DNA of 64,000 nt from Streptomyces capillispiralis (lineage in GTDB: Bacteria > Actinomycetota > Actinomycetes > Streptomycetales > Streptomycetaceae), in assembly GCF_007829875.1 (NCBI RefSeq), contig NZ_VIWV01000001.1, positions 1,860,001 to 1,924,000 on the forward strand, read 5' to 3'. Position numbers and translations under genes: made by a program. Under the pieces are notes generated by a model. That model did not search any database. It had not been told where the DNA came from and saw only the letters and a list, made by a program, of their open reading frames with translations. Positions 61,601 to 64,000 of the stretch are shown here, in pieces (position 1 is the first letter of the stretch; each line of letters opens with the position of its first letter).

Positions 61601-64000
61601 ACGGACGGGGGTCGTGCTCCGAGTACCAGACCTTGGAGCCGGTCAGGTCGGCGAGGTGCCGGGCCAGGAACTCGATGTCGTCGTGCGGGAAGGCCAGCAC
61701 GATGTCGGCTGCCGGGGGCCGCCCCGGGTCCCGCGTGACGAGCCGCGCGATCTCACCGGGGTCGTCGAGGGTGAACCGGCCGCGGGGCGTGACCAGGTGG
61801 ACGGCTTCCGTGCCCTCCTGGGCGAGGACGACGTAGGGCTGCGTCCACGGCGCGGTCCAGGTGGTCAGGCCGCCGTCCTCGGTCTCCACCCCGTAGGCGT
61901 TCAGGGGCGGCACCTGGTCGCCGGTGCCGATCCAGTTGCGCGCGGTGCCGTCCGCGGTCTGCACGTGGGTGTCCCGGCCCAGGGCGGCGTCGTGGCGCGT
62001 CAGGTACTCGGCGAGGCGGTCGGCGTCGGCGAGTTCCTCCGGGGAGGCGCTGAGCGCCAGCGAACCGAGCATGAGCAGGTGCCGGTCCTGCACCGCGGCG
62101 TCGTCGTCGAGGCCCAGCACCTCCCGGGCCAGCTCGTTCAGTTCGTCCCGGACTCCGGTGGCGATGGACGTCGGCGCGGCGTTCGCCCGCGCCAGTTCCC
62201 GCAGTGACTCCGCCGTGTCGACGAGGGTCTCGTGCGAGAAGTCGCTGCGGGCGGCGGGGCCGAAGAGGGTGTCGAGCCAGACCTCCGGGACGGTCCGCGC
62301 GGCACCGTCCTCGCTGTCGGTGTCGCTGTCGCTCGTGTCGTCGGTGAACCGGAACTGGGCCAGCGCCTCGGACTCGGTCGTCTGCCCGGTCTTCGGTTCG
62401 GCGCCGGACAGCGTGCTCAGCTCGTACGCCTCCTCCTCGCCGTCCAGGCCCGGGACGTCGTTGCCGGCCGGAGTGCCGGCCGCCGGCTCGGGTGCCGGGG
62501 TGCCGGGCGACGGCTCGGGGTTCGCCGCCGGCTCGGGTGCCGGGGTGCGCGGGAGCAGGGGCACGAAGTCCCCGCCGCGGCGGCGCAGTCGCAGGTGGGG
62601 GGAGTCGGAGGACGGGCCGGGGTAGGTGTGGGCGGTGCCGTTCTCCTCGACCAGGGTGACGGTGGTGCCGGTCGCGGCGGCGGCCCACTCGGCCACCGCG
62701 CGGTCGGCCGCCGGACCCCACGGGGCCTCGGAGAGGTGACGGCGCAGGTGTCCTTCGAGGGCCTCCGCGCTGGGTGTGGGCGCGCCGCGGCGGACGTTCA
62801 TCGGCGGGGGTGTGAAGAGCGTGTCGCGGTCGGCCGGGGTGCCGGGCAGGCCGTTCAGGCGCATCAGCCGGGCGGGCGGCGAGTCCGCGCGGCTGCGCAG
62901 CCGCCGTGCCTCGCGCCGGTCGAGGCCGGGCTGTTCGGCGGCCAGGTTCAGGGCCGTGGACAGCGCGCCGAAGAAGCCGTTGCCGCGGCCGGTGACGGTG
63001 CCCTGGGTGTAGGTGGCGCCGTCGGGCGCGGTGAGCACGCCGTCGCGGGCGAGGCGGTAGCGCGGGCCGGTGCCGTCGGCGGGCGGGATCCAGGGCGGGG
63101 TGGCGTGGCTGCGGTGCGCGGGCGGCTGCTGCGCCGCGGGCGTGGCGCCGCTTTCCGTGCCCGTGCCCGGGTCCGTCGTGCCCGGGTCCGTCGTGCCCGC
63201 GGGGGCCGGCAGCGGGGTGGCGGCCGGGGGCGGGGTGCCGGGCGGGAGGGCGGCGTGGAAGAAGCCGTCGGCGGTGAACAGGACCGGGTCGGCGGCGGGG
63301 TCGACGGCGGCCGGGTCGGTGCCGGGCGGGAGGAAGAGCTGTTCGTGTCCCTCACCGGTCACGACGGTGAGCGGGGTGCCCAGGACGCGCGCGGCGAGGG
63401 CGGGCAGCAGGTCGGCGCCGCCGTGGTCGCCGGCGCGCCGCTCGGGCACGGCCGGCGACCCGTCCGCGCCGCGCGTGCCACCTGCCTCCGTGTCCGGCCC
63501 GCCGCCTTGCGGGGGTTCGGCCGTGAAGGGCCGGGACAGGGCCGCGACGGCCAGCGCGACCCGCTGCTCGGGGGTCGGCCAGAACGTCACCGGGAGCCGG
63601 CCCAGCGCGTCGAACTCGGCCTGCTGCGCGGGGGTGAACGTCACTCCGGCGGCGTCGATCTCGGCCTGGGTGAAGGTGTCCTCGACGTCCAGCGCGAGGG
63701 CGTCGAGGAGGTCCTGGTTGCGGTCCTCGCCGAGCGCCCAGGCCAGCCGGTCACGGGCGGTGCCGACGGCCTCGGCGGTGACCGCGGGGTCGCCGGGGGC
63801 GGCGGTGAAGCGGCCGGCGAGGTCGGTGCCGAGCAGGTGCGGCAGCCGGCCCCGCTGCCCGGCGGCGGCGAGCAGCGCGTGGAAGAACGAGGCGCCGTCG
63901 TGCGGCACGTCGTGCAGTTCGCGCACCGTGCCGCCGTCGGGCGAGGTGAGGGTGCGGGGGGCGCCGTCGGTGCCGTCGGTGACCGTGTACGGCGCGGGCG
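37635..64000 (-). CDS. Giant modular T7SS-linked toxin-like protein (lonely-Cys type), 5' end outside the window
   Basis: One frame runs at least 8,787 codons without a stop and is open at the right edge. Residue numbers here count from GTG 63926. Seen in order: two OTU-like segments (near 10 and 313); two copies of a module with HYGYHFATVVLASEDG (about 920-1,320 and 2,360-2,780); a HELAH zincin motif (1,827-1,831); a terminal-type domain (3,020-3,340); about ten helical plus Rossmann-like units (PYVV, then RTGRTVW); four HG...C modules (His/Cys 3789/3835, 5329/5376, 6471/6518, 7403/7450); four OmpA-like segments (near 1,320, 2,775, 4,845, 5,987); an ADP-ribosyltransferase domain (8,120-8,250); an acidic repeat; and a second terminal domain (8,400-8,720). 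Only five Cys were found. I recall NCBI's lonely Cys name for such proteins. Secretion by the ESX system is inferred from context. Confidence 0.85.
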   Translation of the reverse strand, partial: PAPYTVTDGTDGAPRTLTSPDGGTVRELHDVPHDGASFFHALLAAAGQRGRLPHLLGTDLAGRFTAAPGDPAVTAEAVGTARDRLAWALGEDRNQDLLDALALDVEDTFTQAEIDAAGVTFTPAQQAEFDALGRLPVTFWPTPEQRVALAVAALSRPFTAEPPQGGGPDTEAGGTRGADGSPAVPERRAGDHGGADLLPALAARVLGTPLTVVTGEGHEQLFLPPGTDPAAVDPAADPVLFTADGFFHAALPPGTPPPAATPLPAPAGTTDPGTTDPGTGTESGATPAAQQPPAHRSHATPPWIPPADGTGPRYRLARDGVLTAPDGATYTQGTVTGRGNGFFGALSTALNLAAEQPGLDRREARRLRSRADSPPARLMRLNGLPGTPADRDTLFTPPPMNVRRGAPTPSAEALEGHLRRHLSEAPWGPAADRAVAEWAAAATGTTVTLVEENGTAHTYPGPSSDSPHLRLRRRGGDFVPLLPRTPAPEPAANPEPSPGTPAPEPAAGTPAGNDVPGLDGEEEAYELSTLSGAEPKTGQTTESEALAQFRFTDDTSDSDTDSEDGAARTVPEVWLDTLFGPAARSDFSHETLVDTAESLRELARANAAPTSIATGVRDELNELAREVLGLDDDAAVQDRHLLMLGSLALSASPEELADADRLAEYLTRHDAALGRDTHVQTADGTARNWIGTGDQVPPLNAYGVETEDGGLTTWTAPWTQPYVVLAQEGTEAVHLVTPRGRFTLDDPGEIARLVTRDPGRPPAADIVLAFPHDDIEFLARHLADLTGSKVWYSEHDPRPSTDWRSGTDHITVGPVPDGPGTAWTSVEPGTDDGSEGDVADIVDLYGSESEHAEGVEARRPKPLTTRDYGVVDHRGEGVLFRKPGGIRDARQSPRALTDSEDAPELHMSAQDYHETLATERPVLRISPDRTLAVENGAYGQQVFATPEAVARASVDLARAGLAVRLRTDEDLSILLPTPDGGSRRLFRVTPDFLTRSGQSSEEVCRDFADMLAENSRTSHMVFRDPRTGLVVTAPVNASDGVEVTGTHHLADALGHVADGDVAPETADPAWAASYVRRDDRPTGGDDGPLPGRAYGSALSLAEPVDPRRDALSDAARRIGINEYAWAGVGEGYVVQSVAAQGGQGQPSLEYNFAKPQHAANRSHYGYHFATVVLASEDGSTQISLENHARASQRNSWHRRAVEMNLRKHSLDGLRETAARLRGEIEQRQESGGEEHLAELRGYLDLTLALVRAKQAQLEMRAAPAGSPERADAQRTLEGATRAAAQRVGRIEQVIPGKHQWYMRMYSQRPGESAHDTNAELLADKPAAEANPLTAVVVRGQQALPLSLSFDKGATQTPDGAQHSLRYLAKVVARTALWNTANGLPLPDVKVTGLRGGRLTGRDIATARAESVAASFRQELADALAALQDGTPGPHVTADRFTVEPVSARDRRATASEAGTGTVDITVEDHRGGPRQVATRGPGGARGRLPGGSPDDGLDPVAEQWPIGRPVTVMRPRYGGVDPNAVVPLTGVPALAASGPAATADTPPGTGTDTDTGPDTGEGADKGKGRATDTGTGPDEAPDTEGPRPGRWFTYTRPAESRSEPFRYDVADTGHIRLPGGPEIPPSGWTRFGHDFVHEATGAILRGDSGWIGRVANMDTLALVMADLDHDVTPHRIVADSTALYLVPEDGGDTALRIPLHQDADTAPQPQPQPQPQPQPQPRTATDPAAEPAPPPRARLDDRPRIVVRSAFDVRRFAHGGENVTDLTVRLALRGDDERTDTDAVMERVLQGVEEFYNRPGHRLPGGDRLHVTVERVAPDEDPHLTVDLVDRDRPMNQRAWWADADPVEFAHELAHQLFLRDETRDADNPGRLHAPGSLLGPFRETAPDGLAQAGLRPRHLQLWAAVAGDVDLHTPPDGTSWADARRGAPVERREPAWVDPVSLPAPTPDTGPDGAVPPPLPAGRGLSPLAEASDESDAESDSDDDEPPVWADPGWLDLLFGPFRATVPRDRLRETSEAVYDLVVEQAGGRETQQALRGGLVHLARQVLHMDRAAGPGPADFHLLGSLALDASSDDLATADALSLYFVERQIETGRGALDEATLLRDDDGNPVGRDHIAPGQSVPELESYAVRVRGRVVPQPAPWRNPYLVAARPAGRAVEIAMPGRTFLVDSPEELAMLISYDARRPRGAEIVLALPPAYAATVASLVAGTTGRRVWYPEAPVGVATHPTAGTRHLMLELGARDTGARWASTEPPADGGLPGARDLGGEGDPGTDDDGSTSDGDAEFDRMVEQAVLERRIEERRARPLTTRDYGVIDRRGDGVLFTPPLPVTAGDVRADDGTDAPALVMPRQDQGTVRTADRPPLRISEDRTLATFAPEDGGNGRSRQVYATRAAIERSSAALAAAGAGVRLKADESVGVLLPKDDGSHGEPLFRVEPEFLTESGTSEHAFTRDFAQMVAGESAAPLSHIAFRDPSGAVTTAPVNGLHGREVTGTHHLAQALTEVAEGARPADGVTPRWAARQTGRDNRFTGGVVGAPTPGERYGSALSYEPRDNPLRTPLAAAARRIGVNEHAWAGVGEGYLIQSISTTNDSGAQLFTHNHAKPGDPVRPHAPYHFAQVVLASEDGTHQITLENENHSRGEIPAGLLDDVIDENLDRYGEDELDRLARSAEQRAAEARRAGDDGTRTARLDGFARAARALAEVHRAEQLPWYFDEDRPEHALAVREAAGARARAREVLRAAAPVVEHKDQWFFRAYSKRPGESAHEVNAALLSENSPAVANPLTTVVLHGHAPRPYQRTIRFEEQEHALSAADADTIDGLATTLARAGLWNRAHGLPMPAVTVTGHGNRSQSSGRKRADAVAKALGARLGQVLRTFQSGGSGARPVTVRDFALTVDAKRVRSATDPAQGRVVTVDIDDRRQVPPASAGQAVPAAPAAPAVPAGPGASGRTTPAGAPVRSDEPTRPVSTTPAPTTDPATTTDPATTTDPATATGPVSTRPASAGPVSAESGPAGSTAGGGRARSRPPARPGQPGRERRNSDAPPWVRARIRYAEESAAFDKRLGAYLAEHEAVVAEYRKMASAAWATARRDHPRNLALFGDTSKYKAGVVGTSRPALQQVLRSGNLRELVALLYEGISKDFVPSMLGGPEEQHPEIAAERPSRRQRDAYAEFTRRFGEIQASDLPAEEKAAAVEELERSVTIRTRPEDARPPLSEAERRIAVNDSGLTWMPATSVYDIAMSADFQGNSEDTGGLVATGTAGSTYRFMLHAARMRDQWGLDLDLGLIRAGMLAVSLTVDHHTFHEVMRGAQLALNDVAGHDPRLDYTDNWGRYWNVHPFSEGELRENVARDGLFPDEHAQRLLDELEDRPTTVSDTRDGGTRSVLPHRPGPSGRTIHTRPVAAEPNHPVPQLPSPPVPQTPNPSGTPTAGQQPGGTAPMTVLPEEAERHREAVLDALYGLGALNGVDRERAEHALERLDRLRDADPGLRGGFLDLDAVVRRVLLLDPSDTVNAAARGALVRLATAPVTAGAGTLAALSAHYLAQRGAFHADFRLTDAQGRPRGWNWLGRPLPADLDTGSTGRISRAADGTTSHSGPEPAPWRPTSGDPDPYLVLLSARPDAVVVRGLGGFARPVPPEVFHELMALDRDLAGHPSRPPVLLHVERSAADSLDLPRGLADRLGRDVWATTGRAGIGRLPNVPGRSMVLLLDEVKQAPRGQWFVNTPAPAGTLPAAEPDDRVTALSVATQDHRSMGYISMDLSETPGGGWARTLAHSRLGTVTSYTHLRNAYGPGGTPLPLPWTELNLPAPYFANNHGTPGAVVWHTPQGRRDDDGPRFARTLARRRSLASLAPEHPVVLLICYAATPAGIGEVPGYHVEGPLPFVPDPLGTVAVGQDTANETGRTVFATQFMNSTGETRPGDPTTYIGVFSDARGRTRPWVMFRPEPAGDALDRRARDAGLHHGPGPVPEATRERALRLVRALRQIFGPTVDETAEYPDLLRGMGALDLMRAADPRLDRDGARRFTLDLYQQILTGYHGGFPAGQVPQFTPDHHRGLLAEAARRWDAGARGPLTGWIGLPGLVRMLDSLAASSHRETVARQVLGLDAGDPLGEDEWSRLLWASYRIAEVTGPQPDRGAFAAAVLHLPAPDPSRFGEAVVAARRAAAAGRDPWQFHEVAAHHLEQQGALDADRLLTDAQGEAWGRGLDGANRPPGTFDPSVVTLLGYAPDGTLVPVGTEPAPWKADPYRPAPFVYVADGDAGGLRMPGPVPPSEFGELVLRDPQLLGMDGYAEVVAVVPHARPSGAPAQGSVPGEGARNSARNWWSADSATTLHHDPATGTYTVALLPGPDGRPAAPGTWGRTTPAEGDPAGTGTVTNGTAPGTAVAAPNTAAPAPSSSGTRADDTDGTDGTGEADGLAAAWDAHASALAGLRAAAAEAATTERISGDGTAVADAWAAVDDARRALEDAEARLWTLGVTPDELGAARDTGDPAGTGSGVGPDTGDAAPAVPADADGRRWIAARITDDDLPSGLPAPSPDETVGTDELAAAGITLSPGQQIELMLRGDDRLPATTLEAPDLTRVRMARPGAWTDAQATAAANASRRLWAGEYADFADAVPEGTDAADTARAWSAAVSLVLPAEPHPVLADARYAGDGFRDAVRRVAGHLLGDGTGTASAAELADTLRTGLGLRPRWTPPAADAAAPDGTDVTDPATAATPDATAPAGTGSPTAAPAPLPRTGTSGTTGPEAAVTPLPQSGTGADMPDTDMTNADDIDMSILDDLDLSAFDAFDFDTVDFGTVDFDAFDFDFGLDPSGPDAGDQEMTDADPTGADPADADPTAVTTENGQHVFAAPAAAASSGRPLAPLPRLSLVQFDQGRTTPSSDARQAVERLAFQVARAGLRNRRTRVPLPKVDIAGYGADGRQEGTAQVREQAARQRGDQRARTAHDLFTQKLEHALTTLQRNLPQDRPRLTARDFRITSRGRARVPGQGATVGAAQQVSRADLGRQATIAVTSTGHAAAVETLDALRRADRTLRTGALDVDAVARRILHLEPFVLVDPEMRKDLYAMVERATAAGRADSLAALTAFHLDEAGVLAADRARHLTVVGNRVPGLNWDGSDTAELDGLFVEGLTPDPSGGFLPGMPDLAPWPWDVTPYVVLADGRHDAVTARLPDGTTQDLDPDEFAELVAADPALKGLPAGAPIVLAVPFAGDRYLDLPRKLADRTGRTVWVHSGLARRHPDPATAQSTIAVIRRDGLPHGSWLPVRPGLAPDTDDGAPDWHRDVVSQPVVSTLTGQQIGRSLHDPSELPSREDHFAALDQMTQFVHFNPATGTYSAKLPLPDPGPKDKAYHLAGHGLPGALVMPLAGGGSRTADRHEAGEWLRRRKSLSGRPADHWVDMVVCYSSAPQDGAVQDLSQVGSSFPVPFAADPLEDDAISLGQHLSNTTGRTVRMSYALQGAFHYQDDPVRVLFTDARGRRWWWETSRPEPGEAELDRLATLAGIEGEPTPRTRAELLRVVRTLRLVLGPDVEDADDYPTLLLGAAAIDNMWHVDPDLGPTGPFSPDLLRRVVAAHPQAASGADRQATRRVLAAAARTWRSGARLGVSRFVQLPVPLSAAGWLRDTAAVEAAAVAALKLAGPDDVGPAVRARMFWARVKAEETLRAAGPDVDALTTRVLHLDPAVEVDDTLRGDALTLLTRGFAAGRDMTDADVAAAYDLEARGAFDGSEASPTMGLVLGDGRDWKDGTAPLPALDGFRVADAVVDAPWAGQDASGKDKPVPYLVRASVDLQDGNLLHVGFGGESFPVPAAEFAELLAADVRLRRKDLTTPVLLVVDGFDGPAPGVADVIAQRLGRGVWWSRFPVELSGTDDAGSPVPTLVDSLITLTSPTAADWQEARPVDQGTAQEGRRPVDPPLPAAPRTDTGIATETGPGTDTGPGTDTDGGTDADAGSTGGDGTASGIPAKGRSSAGEPMEGVEMTSVPVPTGPASTTPVFTSPVVPPSARPLPALPSRGLVAYDPGKTAPSRNGEETLERLASQVAAAGLRNRRAGAALPRLSITGYGADARRGDGAQTAEQSATARRRGQTARTQFLRRLDRALNDLQQGLPAGEPRLTAADFTVGLRAQARVPADWTGTGALDGVTPSALGRQALFSVSLTPDAAAVQTLDTLRGRERALRTTPLDVDGLARRVLHLDPGATVGQDTRDALFGLVDRATAAGAATGLATLGAFHLAELGVLAPDRAHHFTVGGHRVPGLNWDGDDDIAELDTTRSDQLEDNATGGYDILDTTPTPWPTGVTPYVVAADGGHDRVEARLPDGSTRELGVDEFVELVAADIAREGLPQGTPVVLAVPFAADGYLDLPRKLADRTGLTVWAHSGEATLSSAPGSASTVDTVRRPGVPQGDWIASPPGLGPDTDDDVPDWHHEVVTRPIVSSATGRQIGRASHHAAEYARDFEDDDRHLDRMSTFVHLYPATDRISKEYDLPRPGPEDTAYRLDMHGEPGRLQLAMRDGSVRLVDEREAGPWLRRRKSLASLPKDHWIDLVVCWSGAPGDHAVPAPNTMTDGFPGPFVPDPLRDVSMGQHLANSTGRTVRLAYSAQGTRGSNGRYTRTLYADAQGRHRAWDLFRPEPADAELDRLAELAGISPGDGQVSDEMRAGTLRLVRALRLTFGHDVDDAPDFTDLLRGAAAIDHMWRSDSDFDDAGPFTLDLLRRVVTAHPEAASGVNQDTTRRVLAAAAEQWAMWPGDQLAGFVDLPAVEAAAQWMRDGDPDDEAATALDIEADEVGEVERSRIFWARVKAEEALTAPGPDLEDFIGQVLHLTPGARPGVAERDEARDLLTRAFAVGREASDPDVAAAYGLEESGAYTATGLRTVQDGARGGGRDFTGGQRPPSVDLAQFRTPAGLVDAPWKQGPDAPVPYLVRVTPDRQDREQLSLSFDGESYVVSADEFLELMAHDLPLMRRELTTPVVLAFAGPSADAGDLAARTAQWLGRPVWWTDFPADLSGTGDSGEPVLTLHSWPAFGGTPGTDAWHRASPAQSASPEDAPRTLPAPVPRSTGRDTAPPAAPTGPGRTLPTDADWAFSTAPDTATSDTAVSETAGSGRAASDMAGADMAGRHTAASDMAGRHTTAPDMAGRHTAAPDTAAPTTAPTALTAPDPLLSAATLLTGRDGTPRGRDWTGTGLTTPDVSRIRLYEQRDGRLTRVSDEAAPWGDTAYVVATEAGWHEGLIADGRELDPGELAGLLAADPALAALPPHVPVVLVSPYAGAQDGQLARAVAERLGRRVWAPSGDGRLLDDGTDGTDGTDEAGAPVPALLDADPDDAYGDWVPFDPPADAPAPAVDREWVTVDGVRFRDSDVDTRPLVGADHRFEGRESMPDDGRRRLRERRLRHYRDMRERAHVLRVGDEFHVVGTEETTPDPEASVYTFHAHGVPGGLKLAHKDGRVLLLGAEAGGRYIGGLPEVVQRAAGDDLHVAACYGGVAGDPRREQSLVRPAPPVEDPLEEVPLAQHAANHSGRITTAATGRTGYNDTVRLLAATPDGTLTRMETFLPEPVDAIEEVAEAAGLRPLPRPSGVPAWDESGPRALRLVRALKLVFGNEVEADRGVPGGRYERLLRGIGALENLRANDPALSTLTPLRMDLWEALAVAPPGQPAPGPADFEAVLDRALAAPPDAPLTAVWDAPALRSALDRIAAGGDTAVRAVLRTPPAEPVPPRGHARALWAMTGASRLLDAKSPQERERLGRAALHLPADAPWDPAADTRLRDLAEQALAAGRDATRTGDLAVFHLETLGAFADEARIRTPDGTLQGRNWGPAPLPGGLDPARLRTTTTGPDGTATTTTRFAPWTRQGAPAPYFAHAGTDPDGTAVLRLPGGTVRVTEGEFFALLESDPELPLTDHRRPLVLLTSGDGAGRWSAQRDFALRNDRTVWTYDGPLTASEGDPARPGLVTDLPTSTPDGPRTGTWHRTRPALPSADPTEPRDDAEWQATTGTPAAATALPYSADGQFDRRYEETLEAFPAVEATERHTVWGFGQDDPDFHVFAAEIPSLGLRGEYTADGPSAGGVTDMDGRLYSDGPSWDWYLPGRGLVASSRLVTRPQDPADPGSPPVPVTWPATGPVSPTPPVDPATVAADPAALTGATLPAALWRDHDGPLYRFSPDGPERVFREGLKPYGPEMVHLIDHVYGGSSLVPDTVFASTTANADYVRDSALMNPRGAPALFRRYRWRYDIQAPGGIDVNATLGLASPFPDQEEVLFPGGIDRRFIRGVQPMAGGTPVGPYVTNPFFAPATTAVTDADFAGPSGQTARPILESFPALSLDDDSDSDDDPRPLLSRDDDSDDDPRPLLSRDDDSDDDPRPLLSRDDDSDDDPRPLLSRDDSDSDSDSDSEPDSDDDPTPVPSPARRREPATDREGTPVPEDHRRRTGDLPAPPWALARIRYAQEALIFEQRLADHLGEHEQVNAEFGKVARAFWAIALHNRTDYRLFGSNSGLGGGAVGTSFEDLARVVESGNLRERVNFLFNGVARDLVPYLMGGVEPQHPVIGIERRDRHRTEQMRRYERERDELLAAGLDPEDEDQEMEELEALVRTPLRPWEVRPPLSPAERRLAVRDGVLLWSPAGQTHTLPMVADFQARSEDSGGLVLTGTSGSAYRIITHVARLTRLAGVPVDLGLIRSGLASVLVGVGHHSFHEVMVGAQHALDEFDRSAASVYVNNWGRYWDVHPLTEEELRTHVAREGLFPDEHARALLDALEADRAAEAAAGGAAGAGGAGGAGRAGGNAGTSEGNDADGRR
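38898..39050 (-). repeat. 42-bp tandem repeat encoding an acidic 14-residue unit
   Basis: Copies begin at 38898, 38940, 38982 and 39024 (last partial); the middle copies are identical or nearly so. They encode DDDSDDDPRPLLSR units in the giant protein, between its ADP-ribosyltransferase domain and its terminal domain, followed by a run of alternating Ser and Asp. This may be a flexible, metal-binding or cleavable linker. The copy number is likely to vary between strains. Confidence 0.9.
39160..39560 (-). other. ADP-ribosyltransferase domain within the giant gene
   Basis: Three signature elements of the cholera/pertussis-like R-S-E class appear in order: Arg8128 in LYRFSPDGPERVF, Ser8170 in FASTTANADY, and Gln8223-x-Glu8225 in FPDQEEVLFPGGI. 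The intervening APGGIDVNATLG strand is typical of the scabin/pierisin-like subgroup. Such enzymes transfer ADP-ribose from NAD to a protein, nucleic acid or nucleotide target; the target here is unknown. Confidence 0.83.
41440..41810 (-). other. His/Cys module 4 of the giant gene
   Basis: His7403 (HAHGVPGG) and Cys7450 (AACYGGVAGD) are 47 residues apart, with the later conserved QHAANHSGR segment. This is the most diverged of the four copies. It is followed by the helical ALRLVRALKLVFG segment seen after the other copies. Confidence 0.75.
42595..42684 (-). repeat. Three 30-bp tandem repeats in a linker of the giant gene
   Basis: Units start at 42595, 42625 and 42655 with GTGTGGCGCCC(A/G)GCCATGTCG. 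They encode a 10-residue ASDMAGRHTA-type unit in a Ser/Thr/Ala-rich linker between modules. Probably a replication-slippage product with no catalytic role. Confidence 0.8.
44220..44610 (-). other. His/Cys module 3 of the giant gene
   Basis: His6471 (DMHGEPGRL) and Cys6518 (VVCWSGAPGD) are 47 residues apart. The shared tail GQHLANSTGRTVRLAY follows, as does the helical ALRLTFG segment. Confidence 0.78.
47640..48040 (-). other. His/Cys module 2 of the giant gene
   Basis: His5329 (AGHGLPGAL) and Cys5376 (VVCYSSAPQD) are 47 residues apart. The shared tail GQHLSNTTGRTVRMSY follows. The hydrophobic strands before HG and before Cys fit a caspase-like alpha/beta core. Confidence 0.78.
52255..52640 (-). 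other. His/Cys module 1 of the giant gene
   Basis: His3789 (NNHGTPGAV) and Cys3835 (LLICYAATPAG) are 46 residues apart, followed by the shared tail GQDTANETGRTVFATQ. This is the first copy in protein order. Confidence 0.78.
58835..58880 (-). repeat. Hexanucleotide GCGGCT repeat encoding a Gln-Pro run
   Basis: About seven and a half copies of a 6-base unit encode alternating Pro-Gln in the giant protein, just before its HELAH-motif region. The perfect copies make it a candidate slippage site; expansion by whole units keeps the frame. Confidence 0.9.

Noticed and set aside
37635-64000. Polyketide synthase or non-ribosomal peptide synthetase, suggested by size and modularity
   Set aside because: No ketosynthase DTACSSS, carrier-protein LGGxS or condensation HHxxxDG motifs are present.

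Overview
The window is very GC-rich, densely coded actinobacterial DNA. Gene content and style (Tat-exported rubber oxygenases, an ESX/type VII secretion locus with fused EccC, GTG/TTG starts) point to Streptomyces or a close relative. No rRNA, tRNA, CRISPR array, insertion sequence or phage gene was recognised.

Region 1 (1-8.5 kb, + strand) is a poly(cis-1,4-isoprene) degradation block. It holds the end of a thiolase gene, a FadB-type multifunctional beta-oxidation enzyme, two tandem latex clearing protein genes (lcp) and a two-subunit molybdenum hydroxylase (oxiB/oxiA type). Lcp would cleave rubber outside the cell, OxiBA would oxidise the aldehyde ends, and FadB plus thiolase would shorten the resulting acyl-CoAs. 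A perfect 9-bp inverted repeat sits upstream of the first lcp gene.

Region 2 (8.5-31 kb) is a type VII secretion (ESX) locus: a large repeat and coiled-coil protein, a small T7SS-associated protein, two WXG100 proteins, EccB, EccD, the three-ATPase EccC, a mycosin, an EccA-like protein (beta-helix plus two AAA domains), a ricin-type lectin and a B-type lectin on similar membrane anchors, and a T7SS-associated protein with an SseB-like domain. The mycosin appears to lack its catalytic Asp and His. No EccE was recognised.

Region 3 (31-36.1 kb) holds an MFS transporter, a quinone-oxidoreductase-like dehydrogenase and an HxlR regulator. The regulator and the divergent MFS/dehydrogenase promoter share a near-identical palindromic element. 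A secreted LamG-domain protein follows.

Region 4 (36.2-64 kb, - strand) is one reading frame of at least 8,787 codons, open at the window edge, followed by two overlapping genes for SseB-like T7SS-associated proteins. The giant product is modular. It has about ten copies of a helical plus Rossmann-like unit, four His/Cys modules with His-to-Cys spacing of 46, 47, 47 and 47 residues, four OmpA-like segments, a HELAH zincin motif, a scabin/pierisin-like ADP-ribosyltransferase domain, and a duplicated ~340-residue terminal domain. I found only five cysteines in it, four of them in the His/Cys modules. I read it as a giant, possibly self-processing T7SS-linked toxin. This is the most unusual object in the window.
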